This document shows, one piece after another, positions 36,365-45,963 of a stretch of DNA of 64,000 bases. The position numbers and the translations under genes are program-made. The DNA is from Dyadobacter sp. CY323. GTDB taxonomy: Bacteria > Bacteroidota > Bacteroidia > Cytophagales > Spirosomataceae. The notes under the pieces are model-generated. The model saw nothing but the letters and a program-made list of their open reading frames with translations. It did no database searches and was not told the DNA's origin. The DNA is taken from assembly GCF_021390245.1 (NCBI RefSeq), contig NZ_JAJUXH010000001.1, positions 186,001 to 250,000 of the forward strand, given 5' to 3'. The stretch's first letter is position 1. Each line of letters opens with the position of its first letter.

Positions 36365-38983
36365 AGGCTGATCTTTCTGTAATTGTTTTAGCTCCGAAAT
36401 ACCCATTTCCGACTCAGCTTTTAACTGAACGAGTTTTTCATTCAGTGTATTCGTCCAGTTTCCTTGCTTCAAGGTCGTTTCCAGCTCTTTATATTGGCTG
36501 GCGGTAGCTAATAATCCCACGGAAAACAGCGATGATCTGAATTTATGAATTGCCTGACACAGCTTATCCAGGTCCCCGGAGGCAGACGAGTCTTCGATCG
36601 TTTTAAGCTGGATCTGACTATCGCTTTCAAATAAAGCGATCAGCTCGTCGCGAAGTTCTATATCGCCGCCTGTGATTTCTGTGAGGTAACTTAGATTCAA
36701 AATGGACTCGTTCATGCTGTTTGGAGGTTGTGGATTGGTTGGTTGAGGTGATGGCAGGTCAAGTTCTTTATTATTTCCAAGATGTGCGATGGTATAAAGC
36801 AATTCACTTTCCTTAAATGGTTTTGAAATGTAACTATTGGCCCCGATACTGAGGCATTCTTCCTTTTCCCCCACCATCGCGTGCGCCGTCATGGTGATAA
36901 TGGGGATCGTTTTCGAAACTGAGCTCCGGATTTCCCTGATCGCCGTATACCCATCCATAATCGGCATTTGTATATCCATTAAGATCAGATCGTAAGTGCC
37001 GCTTTTCAGCTCATTGATTGCTTCCTGGCCATTATTGACGATTTTGAGAGATACGTTAAATCGTTCAAATATAGCCTGCAGAAGTTTCTGGTTTAACAGA
37101 TTGTCTTCGGCAGCCAGCACCCGCAGGGATTGAACAGAGGCAATCAGATCGATTGGTTTTTCCAAATCTTCCTCCGGTACTATATGTTCTACGACCTTTA
37201 ATGGAAGATCTATTGTAAAAATACTTCCCTTGCCGATCTCACTTTCAAGTTGTAGTGTCCCGTCGAACAGCTGTACGAGCGACTTGACAATGCTGAGCCC
37301 AAGTCCGGTGCCGCCAAAGATCCGGGTTGTACTTTCTGTCGCCTGCACGAAACGATCAAAAACATCGGTGATCTTTTCTTTCGGAATTCCGATCCCGGTA
37401 TCCCGCACCTCAAACCGTATGAGCTGAATTCCGTTTACAACTTCTGAAACGGGGGTAACACTGAGGGTAACCTCGCCTTTTTCGGTGAATTTGACTGCAT
37501 TACCACACACATTCAGCAAGATCTGCGTCAAACGCAGCTTATCACTTTCCACAAATCCCGGAACTCCTTCCTGCAGGTACGACCGGTATCCGATGCCTTT
37601 TTCAGTTGCGCGCTGATTTATAATGGCGGATATGGAATCCACCAGTTCCTTCATGGAAATATCCGTATTCTCGAGATGTATCTGGCCTGCCTCAATCTTG
37701 GAAAAATCGAGAATGTCATTGATCAGTTCAAGCAGATTTTTGCTTGCATATTGAATGTATCCAACATATTCAACGCTTTTCGGATCCTTTACTTCACCGA
37801 CGAGTAAGTTCGTAAATCCAATGATCGCATTTAGCGGCGTCCGGATCTCGTGACTCACATTGGAAAGAAAAATATCTTTCACCCGAACGGACTTTTCGGC
37901 AAGTGTCCGCGCTTTTTCCAGCGTTGCTTCATAATTAGCGCGTTCGGTAATGTCCCTGAAAACCGTAATTGCGCTGGTGATTTCACCGTCCAGGCCGATT
38001 ACGGGCTGCACATTTGTTTCCAGATGATAGATCTTATCGTTTTTGATCAGGTCGATTTTGTTTGCGATCAACTTTTCTCCCTGAAGAGCACGGGCAACCG
38101 GTAGCAGATCCGCCGTAAAACGCACGTGATAGCGCATCGGATCCAGCAGTTTCAGCTGGTTCGTTTGATCAGTAAGTGTGTCCAGTTTCCCACCTTTCAG
38201 CCCCAGGATTTCCCGGCCCGACTGATTGAGCAAAACGATTTCCTGCTGTTGATTTACAACCATAACACCGTCCGGAATCGCTTCAAGGTACTGGGTTACA
38301 ATCCGTTCCTTAGCCAGGATTTCATTCTGGAGCTGGCGCTGTTTTCTCTTGTCACGATTTAAAAAAATGAATGACAGGATCGTCAGTACGAAACCCACGG
38401 TGCTGGTGATGATGATAAAAAAAATGGAGCTTCTTTGCGTAGAGGCAACTTGTTCGCGGCGGAGGTTCAGATGGCGGTTTTCGTAGTCCTCAATTTCTCT
38501 GATCTTCCAGTTCAGCTGATTATTTAATGTGATTCCCTGGCCTTTTTTCAATTTGTTGAATGCGGAATCCCGGCCACTGGTGCGATACAGATCGATAATT
38601 CCCTGTGAGTAAGCCACGATACTTCCCGAAATGGCCAGTAGTTCCTTTACCCGATCTTTCTGAATGCTGTCGGTTTTCACCAGATTGAAGAGTGTGTCGG
38701 TAATTCCGACCAGCTTAACTTTTATATTATAATTGTTGGTCAGCAGCTCCTCGTTGTTTGTGATCAGGTAACCGCGCATGTTTGACTGGAAATCCTTGGT
38801 AACCAGCCCGAAATTCGCGGCCTGGTTCAGAACTCCGATGGTGGTGTTCAGCCGGTTATTGTTCAGAGAAAGATTACGTACATTCTTATAGGTGAAATAC
38901 TGAGAGCCGAAAATCAATCCGAGCCCCAGGTAAATGCTTACATAAAACCATCCGAAGGATTTATTGATTTGGGTGGTCGGCAT
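36359..38983 (-). CDS. CHASE3 hybrid histidine kinase with PAS, receiver and HPt domains
   Basis: Product of 874 residues. A membrane helix (about 12-30), CHASE3 extracytoplasmic sensor (35-180) and second helix (187-207) lead into a PAS domain (about 228-345, EAIPDGVMVVNQQQEIVLLN). HisKA has His378 in LSNVSHEIRTPLNAI. The ATPase domain follows (NVCGNAVKFTEKG, DTGIGIP, FGGTGLGL). The receiver (618-735) has Asp670 in LILMDIQMPIMDG, and an HPt domain (about 760-860) has His813 in AIHKFRSSLFSVG. All four relay residues are present, so it can run a complete phosphorelay to a separate receiver. It lies inside the polysaccharide locus, convergent with a GT4 gene; the receiver at 26228 or the REC-PP2C at 45960 are possible targets. 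Confidence 0.93.
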   Translation of the reverse strand: MPTTQINKSFGWFYVSIYLGLGLIFGSQYFTYKNVRNLSLNNNRLNTTIGVLNQAANFGLVTKDFQSNMRGYLITNNEELLTNNYNIKVKLVGITDTLFNLVKTDSIQKDRVKELLAISGSIVAYSQGIIDLYRTSGRDSAFNKLKKGQGITLNNQLNWKIREIEDYENRHLNLRREQVASTQRSSIFFIIITSTVGFVLTILSFIFLNRDKRKQRQLQNEILAKERIVTQYLEAIPDGVMVVNQQQEIVLLNQSGREILGLKGGKLDTLTDQTNQLKLLDPMRYHVRFTADLLPVARALQGEKLIANKIDLIKNDKIYHLETNVQPVIGLDGEITSAITVFRDITERANYEATLEKARTLAEKSVRVKDIFLSNVSHEIRTPLNAIIGFTNLLVGEVKDPKSVEYVGYIQYASKNLLELINDILDFSKIEAGQIHLENTDISMKELVDSISAIINQRATEKGIGYRSYLQEGVPGFVESDKLRLTQILLNVCGNAVKFTEKGEVTLSVTPVSEVVNGIQLIRFEVRDTGIGIPKEKITDVFDRFVQATESTTRIFGGTGLGLSIVKSLVQLFDGTLQLESEIGKGSIFTIDLPLKVVEHIVPEEDLEKPIDLIASVQSLRVLAAEDNLLNQKLLQAIFERFNVSLKIVNNGQEAINELKSGTYDLILMDIQMPIMDGYTAIREIRSSVSKTIPIITMTAHAMVGEKEECLSIGANSYISKPFKESELLYTIAHLGNNKELDLPSPQPTNPQPPNSMNESILNLSYLTEITGGDIELRDELIALFESDSQIQLKTIEDSSASGDLDKLCQAIHKFRSSLFSVGLLATASQYKELETTLKQGNWTNTLNEKLVQLKAESEMGISELKQLQKDQPL

Positions 38984-39048
38984 AAACTCGGCGATGTAGT
39001 ATTAAGTCGTGTATTCAATTTTGTTAAGATAACAGATCAGGGCCGCAG

Positions 39049-39816
39049 TTAAGACAGATAGTCGAAGTTAAATTTCAGGTGACGGTAGAAGTGTCTCAAT
39101 TGTTCGAGCAGAAAGTTATTACTCTCGCGCCACATGTTGCGTTTCATGGTGCTGGGCTCAGCTTCTGAATTTTTTTGAATAAATAAACCCTGAAAATCTT
39201 TATAGAAAAAAGCTTTTCCATTCTTTTTAAGGAATGACATCATCATGCTATATTCCGTCACATCGCCTTTTTTACCTTCCACATACCTTCCGAACTTTTC
39301 GAAAAAGTTACTGCGTCGTAAATGCGGATGGTCGCTGTACGCGTAAAATTTCTGATATCCCGGCTTCCAGACTCTAAAATCCATTTCGTAAAATCCATTT
39401 TCCGGGTTTTTCAAATAAGGATATTCAAAATAGGCATAGAAACGCACGACATCGATTCCGGGCTTTTTCTGCATGATCGCGAGTGCATTTGAAAAGCTGT
39501 CCGGGAAAATGGCTGTGGGTGTAAAGTCTTCCTGCACATACAAAGTCAATGGAGTTTGTACGGCATCCTGGCCTTTGTTGATGTTGTTTCCGAGCCCGCG
39601 GTTTTGCGGTGTAGTAATGAGCCGGAAGTCAAAGTTCTCCTGCAATTTGCGCAGATAGGAAATGTGCTCCGGCTTGCTGCCGTCATCCGAAACGACAACG
39701 TCCCCGAACCGGCAATGCAGCTGCTGAAAAGATTGCAAAAGCTGTTCAAGGGATTGGCTGCGGTTGTAATGCGTAATCAGAAGCGTTACATCCTTAAAAA
39801 AGTAGTCGTTTGTCAT
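39049..39816 (-). CDS. Glycosyltransferase family 2, first of a tandem pair
   Basis: Product of 255 residues. GT-A signature near the N-terminus: TLLITHYNRSQSLEQLLQSF, VVVSDDGSKPEH, NRGLGNNINKG, YVQEDF in place of a DxD. The C-terminal half (PHLRRSNFFEKFGRYVEGKKGDVTEYSM, SEAEPSTMKRNMWR) is shared with the next gene upstream (39836-40615), and the two align over their full length. They arose by tandem duplication and are separated by 19 bp. They probably add different sugars to the same repeat unit. Confidence 0.88.
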   Translation of the reverse strand: MTNDYFFKDVTLLITHYNRSQSLEQLLQSFQQLHCRFGDVVVSDDGSKPEHISYLRKLQENFDFRLITTPQNRGLGNNINKGQDAVQTPLTLYVQEDFTPTAIFPDSFSNALAIMQKKPGIDVVRFYAYFEYPYLKNPENGFYEMDFRVWKPGYQKFYAYSDHPHLRRSNFFEKFGRYVEGKKGDVTEYSMMMSFLKKNGKAFFYKDFQGLFIQKNSEAEPSTMKRNMWRESNNFLLEQLRHFYRHLKFNFDYLS

Positions 39817-39835
39817 AGTACGATAATCAGCCGGG

Positions 39836-40615
39836 TTACTTCATGAACACGAGGTCCAGCGTGTTTTTTAGCCAGCGGTAACGAAGATAAATGAGGCGGG
39901 ATAATTTGATCAATGGATTTTCGCTGAGACGCCAGTCTGCGCGCACCATGGTACTTGGTTCGTCAGAAGAGTTTTTTTGATAAAATAAAGCGGTGAAGTT
40001 ATTGAAAAACAATCCTTTGCCTTTTTTCTGTAAAAAGCTGACTGCCATTTTATATTCAGTCAGATCACCTTTAATGCCCTCGGGGTATCTTCCGAATTTT
40101 GTGAAAAAATCACTTCTCCTCAAATGCGGATGGTCACTGTAATAGTAAAATTTCAAATGGTTCATATCCCAGAACGAATAGATCATTTCGGAAAATCCTT
40201 TTTTGAAGGGTTTCAAAGTAGGGTAGGCGAAATACGCGTAAAAACGAACAATATCCAGGTTTTTATCTTCCCGCATGAACGTCAGTGCATCTTCGAAATG
40301 CGTGGGGAAAATCGCTGAGGGTTGAAAATCTTCCTGCACATAAAGCGTATAAGCCGTTTTCACAGCATCCTGTCCTTTGTTGATATTATTGCCAAGCCCG
40401 CGATTCACAGGTGTGGTTATCAGATCAAACGTAAACCGGTTTCTGAGGTCTTTTACTTTCTCAAGATGTTCCGGCCGGCTGCCATCATCGGACACAACAA
40501 TACCCGCAAACCGGCAATGCAGCTCCTGAAATGAAGTGAGCAGGCGCTCGAGAGATTCGCTTCGGTTATAATGTGTAATGAGTAAGGTTGTGTCGGGGAA
40601 AAAATGCTGCATCAT
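39836..40615 (-). CDS. Glycosyltransferase family 2, second of a tandem pair
   Basis: About 259 residues from ATG 40615; the frame opens at 40642 but that would overlap the upstream gene by 23 bp, and the shared domain starts at 'PDTTLLITHYNRSESLERLL'. The same motifs as its paralogue are present: VVSDDGSRPEH, NRGLGNNINKGQDAV, YVQEDFQPSAIF, HPHLRRSDFFTKFGRYPEG, SSDEPSTMVRADWR. It starts 4 bp after the stop of the next GT2 gene upstream, so the three form one operon. Confidence 0.88.
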   Translation of the reverse strand: MMQHFFPDTTLLITHYNRSESLERLLTSFQELHCRFAGIVVSDDGSRPEHLEKVKDLRNRFTFDLITTPVNRGLGNNINKGQDAVKTAYTLYVQEDFQPSAIFPTHFEDALTFMREDKNLDIVRFYAYFAYPTLKPFKKGFSEMIYSFWDMNHLKFYYYSDHPHLRRSDFFTKFGRYPEGIKGDLTEYKMAVSFLQKKGKGLFFNNFTALFYQKNSSDEPSTMVRADWRLSENPLIKLSRLIYLRYRWLKNTLDLVFMK

Positions 40616-40619
40616 TTGG

Positions 40620-41492
40620 TTAAAAGAAAGACAGGAAATCACGCATTCCGTTCAATTGTCGCTTTGCGCGGTTCACGAAAGCTTTGGTGATGCTGCCATC
40701 GTCGAGCAGGCGTCTCGGAGAGGTAAATACCGTTGCTTTGGAATCGGTAACCATTTTTAACCTTCCCGCTTTTTTAAGGTTCAGCGCCATTCTTCCATCT
40801 TCCGCCTCGTTTGCATAATCACTTCCGACAATATTGGCATATACCCGCGAGCCGCTTACTTTGAATCCGCCCGTGGTACGACCTACTTCTGTAATGAAAC
40901 CCATATTGAACCCATACACATTGAGATACTCCCGGTTCTTTTTCCGGATGCGGATCATCACGCCGGCCGACTTCTCGTAAAGCCAGAGTCCGAAACGGCC
41001 CTGATTTTCAGGCGGTATGAACGCATAGTTTCCATATACACCCGTAATTCCCGGATCTTTCACCATGGGGGCCACCATGAGGTCAATCCAGTCGGGTGGG
41101 TAAAACGTATCGGAATCGGCGCAAAGGTGGTATTTACCGCGAGCGAGATCAAGTCCCATTTGACGCGCAAACGGAGTTCCCTGAACGGGTTGAAGGAAGT
41201 TCCGCACACCCAGGCTGTCCAGCACATGCTGCGTACCGTCTGTCGAATTATTATTAATGACGACGATCTCCACCTTATACTTTGTGCGGCTGGCCGAGAG
41301 TGAGGAAAGGGTCCGGTAAATGTTGTTTTCTTCATTCCACGCGGGGATCACCACCGAAATGTCGGGGTTCTCGGGATTGAAATGACTGATGCTGGTTTTC
41401 AAACGAGCAAGATCTTCTTCTGAAAGATCCCTGAATTGTTTTTTTGGAAATAGGTGGGGTTTAATCCAGGCAGGTAAACCAAATATACTCAT
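40620..41492 (-). CDS. Glycosyltransferase family 2
   Basis: Product of 290 residues. GT-A core: ISVVIPAWNEENNIYRTLSSL, VEIVVINNNSTDGT, GTPFARQMGLDLARGKYHLCADSDTFYPPDW (DSD is the metal/nucleotide site). A later 'EAEDGRMALNLKKAG' resembles the acid catalytic loop of the family. It is the first gene of a three-GT minus-strand operon and is divergent from the flippase gene. The substrate sugar cannot be predicted. Confidence 0.88.
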   Translation of the reverse strand: MSIFGLPAWIKPHLFPKKQFRDLSEEDLARLKTSISHFNPENPDISVVIPAWNEENNIYRTLSSLSASRTKYKVEIVVINNNSTDGTQHVLDSLGVRNFLQPVQGTPFARQMGLDLARGKYHLCADSDTFYPPDWIDLMVAPMVKDPGITGVYGNYAFIPPENQGRFGLWLYEKSAGVMIRIRKKNREYLNVYGFNMGFITEVGRTTGGFKVSGSRVYANIVGSDYANEAEDGRMALNLKKAGRLKMVTDSKATVFTSPRRLLDDGSITKAFVNRAKRQLNGMRDFLSFF

Positions 41493-41612
41493 ATATCTTT
41501 ATTCAAAAAGAGAAACAAATCCAGCGATTAAACATAAGGAATTTATAGAATTATTTCGAAGTTTGCGGATCATTTTTTTGATTCCTTGTGGTAAATATTT
41601 CTTAAAAAGAAA

Positions 41613-41620
41613 CATATTTG
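41613..41620 (+). promoter_or_regulatory. Possible -7 element upstream of the flippase gene
   Basis: CATATTTG, one mismatch from TAnnTTTG, 55 bp before the flippase ATG. A TTG at 41586-41588 is 24 bp upstream, slightly long. The same octamer precedes the receiver gene at 26228. Confidence 0.25.
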
Positions 41621-41675
41621 CATTACTCCGGGGCGGCTTGTCAGCAGGAAATGGAAACGTCAATTTTGATCTTGC

Positions 41676-43016
41676 ATGAATTACAAACTTTTACAAAAAC
41701 TTCAAAATAAGCATTTTCTCTCCTTTGCCGGCAACGGCGTTATGTCTGTTTTAGGGATGCTCAACATGATCATCCTGTATCGCGCACTTTCTGTGACGGA
41801 CATTGGAATGTGGGTTTTCTTTCTTTCCATTCTGCTTCTGGTTGACACCTTCCGTTCGGGTTTCTTAACGACTGCATTTATTAAATTTTACGCTGGCGCG
41901 GGGAAGGAACGGAGTGCCGAGGTGCTCGGTTCTGCCTGGTTTCTGGCCGCCATTATTACGGGTATCCTGCTCATCCTCAATGTTCCGGCATACCTGTTTT
42001 TATCTTACATTAAAAACCCTTCGCTGGCATTCTTCGTCGAATGGTTTGGGATCATTTATGTAGCTTCATTGCCTACGTTCATTGCGACGTGCGTAGTCCA
42101 GGCCGAGCAGCGGTTCGACCAGTTGCTTTACATTCGTTTCTGGAATCAGGGGATATTTATTTTGCTGGTATTCGGGATGGTGGTCACCAATACGGCCAGT
42201 TTGAGCAACATTATTTACGCCTACCTCGCGGGCGCTGCGATTACCAGCATTTTCACGATGGCAATGGGCTGGTCCAGGATTTCTTCTATTAAAAGCAGAA
42301 GCACCGCTTGTGTGAAAGAACTGTTTCATTTTGGAAAGTTCACCGTGCTCACGACGCTCAGTTCCAACCTTTTCGGGACTTCCAATACCATGATAATCAA
42401 CTTCATGCTCGGGCCGGCGGCGCTAGCTGTTTATAGTCTCGGCCAGCGTTTAATGGAAATTATCGAAATCCCTTTACGCAGTTTTGCGGCAACGGGTATG
42501 CCCGAACTTTCAGCGGCGTATAATGCGGAAGACAAGCAGCATGTGATATTTACATTGAAAAAATACGTGGGAATGATCACCCTCGCATTGCTTCCGGTTT
42601 GTCTCTCGGCGGTTGTACTCTCCGATGTCGCTATCGGGATTATCGGTGGCCCGAAATACGTTCACAGCGAAGCAGCCAATATCATGCGAATCTTAATGAT
42701 TTTTGCGCTTCTTTATCCGCTAGACCGCTTTTTCGCATTAACGCTGGATGTGATCCATCAGCCGCAGATCAACTTCGTGAAAGTACTCATTATGCTGGCG
42801 GGGAGTGTCATGGCTTCATTCGCCGGGATCTATATCACCGGCAATATCTATGGCGTCGCGGTTGGTGGTGTTGTTCCCATCGTGATTGGCATCGGGATAT
42901 CCAAATGGGCACTGAACCGGTACTATCATTTCAGGTTTGTGGATATTTATAAAGAAGGTTATTTTCAAATCCGCCAGCTGGTGCAGACGTATTGGCTCAC
43001 GCTTTTTCCTAAATAA
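41676..43016 (+). CDS. Polysaccharide flippase (Wzx / MATE-like oligosaccharide exporter)
   Basis: Product of 446 residues with about 12 membrane helices along the chain (FAGNGVMSVLGMLNMIILYRAL, AAIITGILLILNVPAYLFL, LLVFGMVVTNTASLSNIIYAYLAG and others). Wzx/PST-family features include GNGVMS near the start, 'FGTSNTMIINFMLGPAALAVYSLGQRL' and a polar PLDRFFALTLDV. It moves the lipid-linked repeat unit across the inner membrane for polymerisation by the Wzy-like protein (32808). It runs alone on the plus strand and converges on the fucosyltransferase gene with an 18-bp gap. Confidence 0.9.
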   Translation: MNYKLLQKLQNKHFLSFAGNGVMSVLGMLNMIILYRALSVTDIGMWVFFLSILLLVDTFRSGFLTTAFIKFYAGAGKERSAEVLGSAWFLAAIITGILLILNVPAYLFLSYIKNPSLAFFVEWFGIIYVASLPTFIATCVVQAEQRFDQLLYIRFWNQGIFILLVFGMVVTNTASLSNIIYAYLAGAAITSIFTMAMGWSRISSIKSRSTACVKELFHFGKFTVLTTLSSNLFGTSNTMIINFMLGPAALAVYSLGQRLMEIIEIPLRSFAATGMPELSAAYNAEDKQHVIFTLKKYVGMITLALLPVCLSAVVLSDVAIGIIGGPKYVHSEAANIMRILMIFALLYPLDRFFALTLDVIHQPQINFVKVLIMLAGSVMASFAGIYITGNIYGVAVGGVVPIVIGIGISKWALNRYYHFRFVDIYKEGYFQIRQLVQTYWLTLFPK

Positions 43017-43034
43017 AAGAAATGTAATTGGCCG

Positions 43035-43910
43035 TCACATTCGCAGCCAGTCTGCCGGAATGAGGTCATTTGTGTTCAGGTCCGGCATGTTGTTGTACCA
43101 CTTCTGCGGTGCCACTACCATTTTGCCCGGGTAAGAATTCAGCCAGGCGCCCCACCAGCTGAACGAGCTGTTTGCAATAATGTGGTGTTTGCACGTCCGC
43201 ATGAGCATCAGATCTTCCAGATCACTATTGTCTCCCGCACTTTCGACATAAACGGTATTTGAATCTTGCGGGAAATTTTCCTTAACCCACTGAAAATCAT
43301 CAGAGAAGACAAAGAATTTGCAAGAAGGCATTTTTTCTTGGAACATGTCCGTCGCACGTTTGTAATAGTCGAGGCCAATGAAGCCAAACTGATTACTGAA
43401 CTGGCTGTTGTTGACATAATCGCCCCGGCGGATATGCAACGAAATGGGATTTTCTTCTTTCTTAATTAATGCTTCAAACTTCTGAAATTGAGGAGTAGCA
43501 GCGATTTTTAATGTGATTTCCTTCTGCAGAACATCCTGAATGTCTTTAAAATATTGTTCGGTCTGCCAGAATCCGCTCAGGTACACAAACATGGATTTTG
43601 CAGTTAAAGCCCTGGCATTGAAACCGTCATTCCCTTCCCGGACCAGCTCGAATAATGGAGGTAAGCTACGCTGTGGAAACAGTTTTGTGGCTTTGGACAG
43701 ATAGATCAGTACAGGCGAAGTGTCCAGAAGCTGGTAATCAATTTTAAAATTATTCAGCCTGAAACTTCTGAACGTGTCTGTGGCGTAATGGTGATTGTAA
43801 TAACGTAAGTCGAAATAAAGTGAGGTTTTGGCTTGTATGGAAAGCTTGCGTGCAATGGCATACTGAAACAACTGGTTGCCGAGGCCATGCGAAATTTTGC
43901 TAATGATCAT
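43035..43910 (-). CDS. Alpha-1,2-fucosyltransferase-like (GT11)
   Basis: Product of 291 residues. The GT11 signature is complete: SHGLGNQLFQYAIARKLS near the start, FDLRYY, ISLHIRRGDYVNNS (donor-phosphate binding HxRRGD), FFVFSDDFQWVKENF and ANSSFSWWGAWLN. Family members transfer L-fucose from GDP-fucose in alpha-1,2 linkage; related specificities are possible. This predicts fucose or a similar deoxysugar in the polysaccharide. No GDP-fucose synthesis gene is present in the window. Confidence 0.93.
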   Translation of the reverse strand: MIISKISHGLGNQLFQYAIARKLSIQAKTSLYFDLRYYNHHYATDTFRSFRLNNFKIDYQLLDTSPVLIYLSKATKLFPQRSLPPLFELVREGNDGFNARALTAKSMFVYLSGFWQTEQYFKDIQDVLQKEITLKIAATPQFQKFEALIKKEENPISLHIRRGDYVNNSQFSNQFGFIGLDYYKRATDMFQEKMPSCKFFVFSDDFQWVKENFPQDSNTVYVESAGDNSDLEDLMLMRTCKHHIIANSSFSWWGAWLNSYPGKMVVAPQKWYNNMPDLNTNDLIPADWLRM

Positions 43911-43939
43911 GTCAGTTCACATTAATGAGGTAGAGCGGT

Positions 43940-45052
43940 TTATGAAATTTTCTCCTTGATCGCCGGTCGGGTGGCGGACTTATACTGAAACCGCATTTCA
44001 ATGTTTTTGTAAGTCCACACGGAAACAAAATAGATTACAATGAAATTGAGAATGAAAAGGTACGAGTACGCGCTGGGCGGAAATTTGAGAATGCGTATAA
44101 AAAGTACATTGAAAACACTGATAATCAGCGCGTGGGTCATGTAGATCGAGTAAGAGTACTGACCGAGTTTGTACAAAAGTCTTACACTTTTGAGTCCATG
44201 GGATATGACGCCTTTTTCAAACGAAAATGTGTAAATGCAGAGGAAAAACAGAATTTCAAAAATGGCTCCCCAGGGTTTCATGACTTCGCCATTGTAAATA
44301 CATAAAACGATAAGCAGTAATGTGACGAGTTCGGCGGCGCTAAATAGAGCTGGCGGCCAGGTTCTCACTTGTGTATGCGTTTTGTTGAATAAATTAAAAC
44401 ACAAAACTCCGGTGAAAAACCCGAGAATACCACGCAGAAAACCGTAGTCAAAGCTGTAATTGATCTGAAAACTGCGCGAGACGAGCCACAAACCGGCGAG
44501 CGAAATGCCGGCGACCAAAACATAATACACATTGCGCACTTTCACCTGATTGGCTGTATGTATCCATAAAACCAATGAGCCGAAAACGAGGTAAGCCATC
44601 ATCTCTGCGCTGATGGACCAGCTGGGAATATTCCAGCTTACATCCTCCACACCCGGAACAGGCGTAGAATTGATCAGAAAAAGCGAGGTGAAAAAGGTGT
44701 AAACGTTATTCGCAGGATTGACGAGATTGTTGACTTTAATATAGGGGTTTAATAGATTTTTTGCGATCTCCATCCCTACAAACGCCAGCAGCATAAACAA
44801 ATGAAGCGGGTAAATCCGGTAAATGCGTTTGGTAAGAAACAATCCGAGCTGCTCCCGGCTGGCAATGGACTGATAACTGTACGCGATCACGAACCCGCTC
44901 AGTACAAAGAAGAAATCGACGAACATATCGGAATTTTCAACAAATGCATTGTTGAGGATTGGCGTATCGGCAAATGGACCAAGGTGGAAAAGAAACACCA
45001 GGGACGCGAACAAACCGCGAAAAATGTCCAGTACTTCAAACCGATGCCTCAT
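43940..45052 (-). CDS. Acyltransferase 3 family integral membrane O-acyltransferase
   Basis: Product of about 370 residues from ATG 45052; an in-frame TTG two codons earlier is less likely. Family features: RFEVLDIFRGLFASLVFLFHLG at the start, FVDFFFVLSGFVIAYSY, KRIYRIYPLHLFML, WSISAEMMAYLVFG, GILGFFTGV, and roughly ten membrane helices. Such enzymes acylate sugars in surface polysaccharides. The stop of the RsbW-like gene and this start are arranged TGATAATG, two bases apart, so translation is probably coupled to the partner-switch cassette upstream. Confidence 0.9.
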   Translation of the reverse strand: MRHRFEVLDIFRGLFASLVFLFHLGPFADTPILNNAFVENSDMFVDFFFVLSGFVIAYSYQSIASREQLGLFLTKRIYRIYPLHLFMLLAFVGMEIAKNLLNPYIKVNNLVNPANNVYTFFTSLFLINSTPVPGVEDVSWNIPSWSISAEMMAYLVFGSLVLWIHTANQVKVRNVYYVLVAGISLAGLWLVSRSFQINYSFDYGFLRGILGFFTGVLCFNLFNKTHTQVRTWPPALFSAAELVTLLLIVLCIYNGEVMKPWGAIFEILFFLCIYTFSFEKGVISHGLKSVRLLYKLGQYSYSIYMTHALIISVFNVLFIRILKFPPSAYSYLFILNFIVIYFVSVWTYKNIEMRFQYKSATRPAIKEKIS

Positions 45053-45054
45053 TA

Positions 45055-45621
45055 TCAATCGTTTTTAAGGTTAAATGTGCTGCGAAAATGGTTGATGCCC
45101 GCTTCGCGACGGTATTCGAATGCATCCGAGGCTTTTGTTAAAATGAGCAGCCCGAAATGCTCACTGGTATCAGCCAGAAGTTCGGGAATGTGTGGTATGC
45201 CAAGTTCCTTTACATGGAAAACGGCACGGCTTGGATCGGGCGCGCTGACCCAAAGTGATTCGGACCCATTGTGATAAAGCTGAAACACTTGTGGAAACAG
45301 GTCGTGTTGGATAGGCCACGATACAGATTTACCGATGGCATATTCTGTAAGCGTTAATGGATGCCCGTCTTCCTGTTTCTCGATGAGGAGTTCCTTTTCG
45401 TTACTCTGTATAATCATCAGGCATTCGCCGACGCCGGAATGTTTGATCGCATTTGTCACCAGTTCAGTTACTACCCACTTGATCCGGGTAATGATCCCCA
45501 GGTCCATCCGATCCTCGCCCACACACTCTTCTATCTGAGCAATGCAAAGATTTACTGTGTTTGAAACTTCTTCCAAATCACATTTAAACACCATGTCAAA
45601 ACTTTTGCCGTGACGGTCCAT
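45055..45621 (-). CDS. RsbW/SpoIIAB-like ATPase (HATPase_c_2), partner-switch component
   Basis: Product of 188 residues. The N-box is clear (IKWVVTELVTNAIKHSGVGECLMII). The remaining ATP-binding boxes are loose (EDGHPL where DxGxG is expected; EHFGLLILTKASDAFEYRRE near the C-terminus for the G2 box), so ATP binding may be altered. In classic systems this protein binds and phosphorylates a STAS antagonist. The STAS gene lies 3 bp upstream (45625-45963) and the PP2C phosphatase before that. In this locus its target could be a sigma factor or a polysaccharide enzyme. Confidence 0.8.
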   Translation of the reverse strand: MDRHGKSFDMVFKCDLEEVSNTVNLCIAQIEECVGEDRMDLGIITRIKWVVTELVTNAIKHSGVGECLMIIQSNEKELLIEKQEDGHPLTLTEYAIGKSVSWPIQHDLFPQVFQLYHNGSESLWVSAPDPSRAVFHVKELGIPHIPELLADTSEHFGLLILTKASDAFEYRREAGINHFRSTFNLKND

Positions 45622-45624
45622 GCG

Positions 45625-45963
45625 TTAATCTAAATTTTCCATCGCCTCAGTGAAATCTTCATAAATTTTGAACACTTTGTCCATTCTGATCAGCTTCAGA
45701 AGATTATGTACATCTGGCTTTAAGGCCACCAGGTAAATATCAATTTTTCGGGGCAGGGCATATTTCAGCGCAACGACCAGGCTGCCCAAAAAGGAGCTGT
45801 CTATATAATTGACATTTTCAAAACTTACGATAATCAACCTGGCGCCACTGACCATGAGGTCGATCATTTCTTCTTTGAACAACTCGGCATTTCCGAGATT
45901 TGCCTCTACAGGCAGGATGGTTGCCTGTACAACCTGGTCTAATTTGTTAATTTCGAGAATCAT
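45625..45963 (-). CDS. STAS-domain anti-sigma-factor antagonist
   Basis: Product of 112 residues, one STAS domain. The phosphorylatable motif is YIDSSFLGSLVVAL with Ser57 at the SpoIIAA Ser58 position (DSSGLG in the classic form, here DSSFLG). In known partner switches the unphosphorylated form binds the RsbW-like kinase and frees its target; the PP2C phosphatase restores that form. It overlaps the phosphatase gene as ATGA, so the two are made together. Confidence 0.9.
   Translation of the reverse strand: MILEINKLDQVVQATILPVEANLGNAELFKEEMIDLMVSGARLIIVSFENVNYIDSSFLGSLVVALKYALPRKIDIYLVALKPDVHNLLKLIRMDKVFKIYEDFTEAMENLD

Noticed and set aside
36359..38983. Hybrid kinase considered as a Reg_prop glycan sensor
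   Set aside because: It has no propeller blades; the two membrane helices with a helical periplasmic part fit CHASE3 instead.
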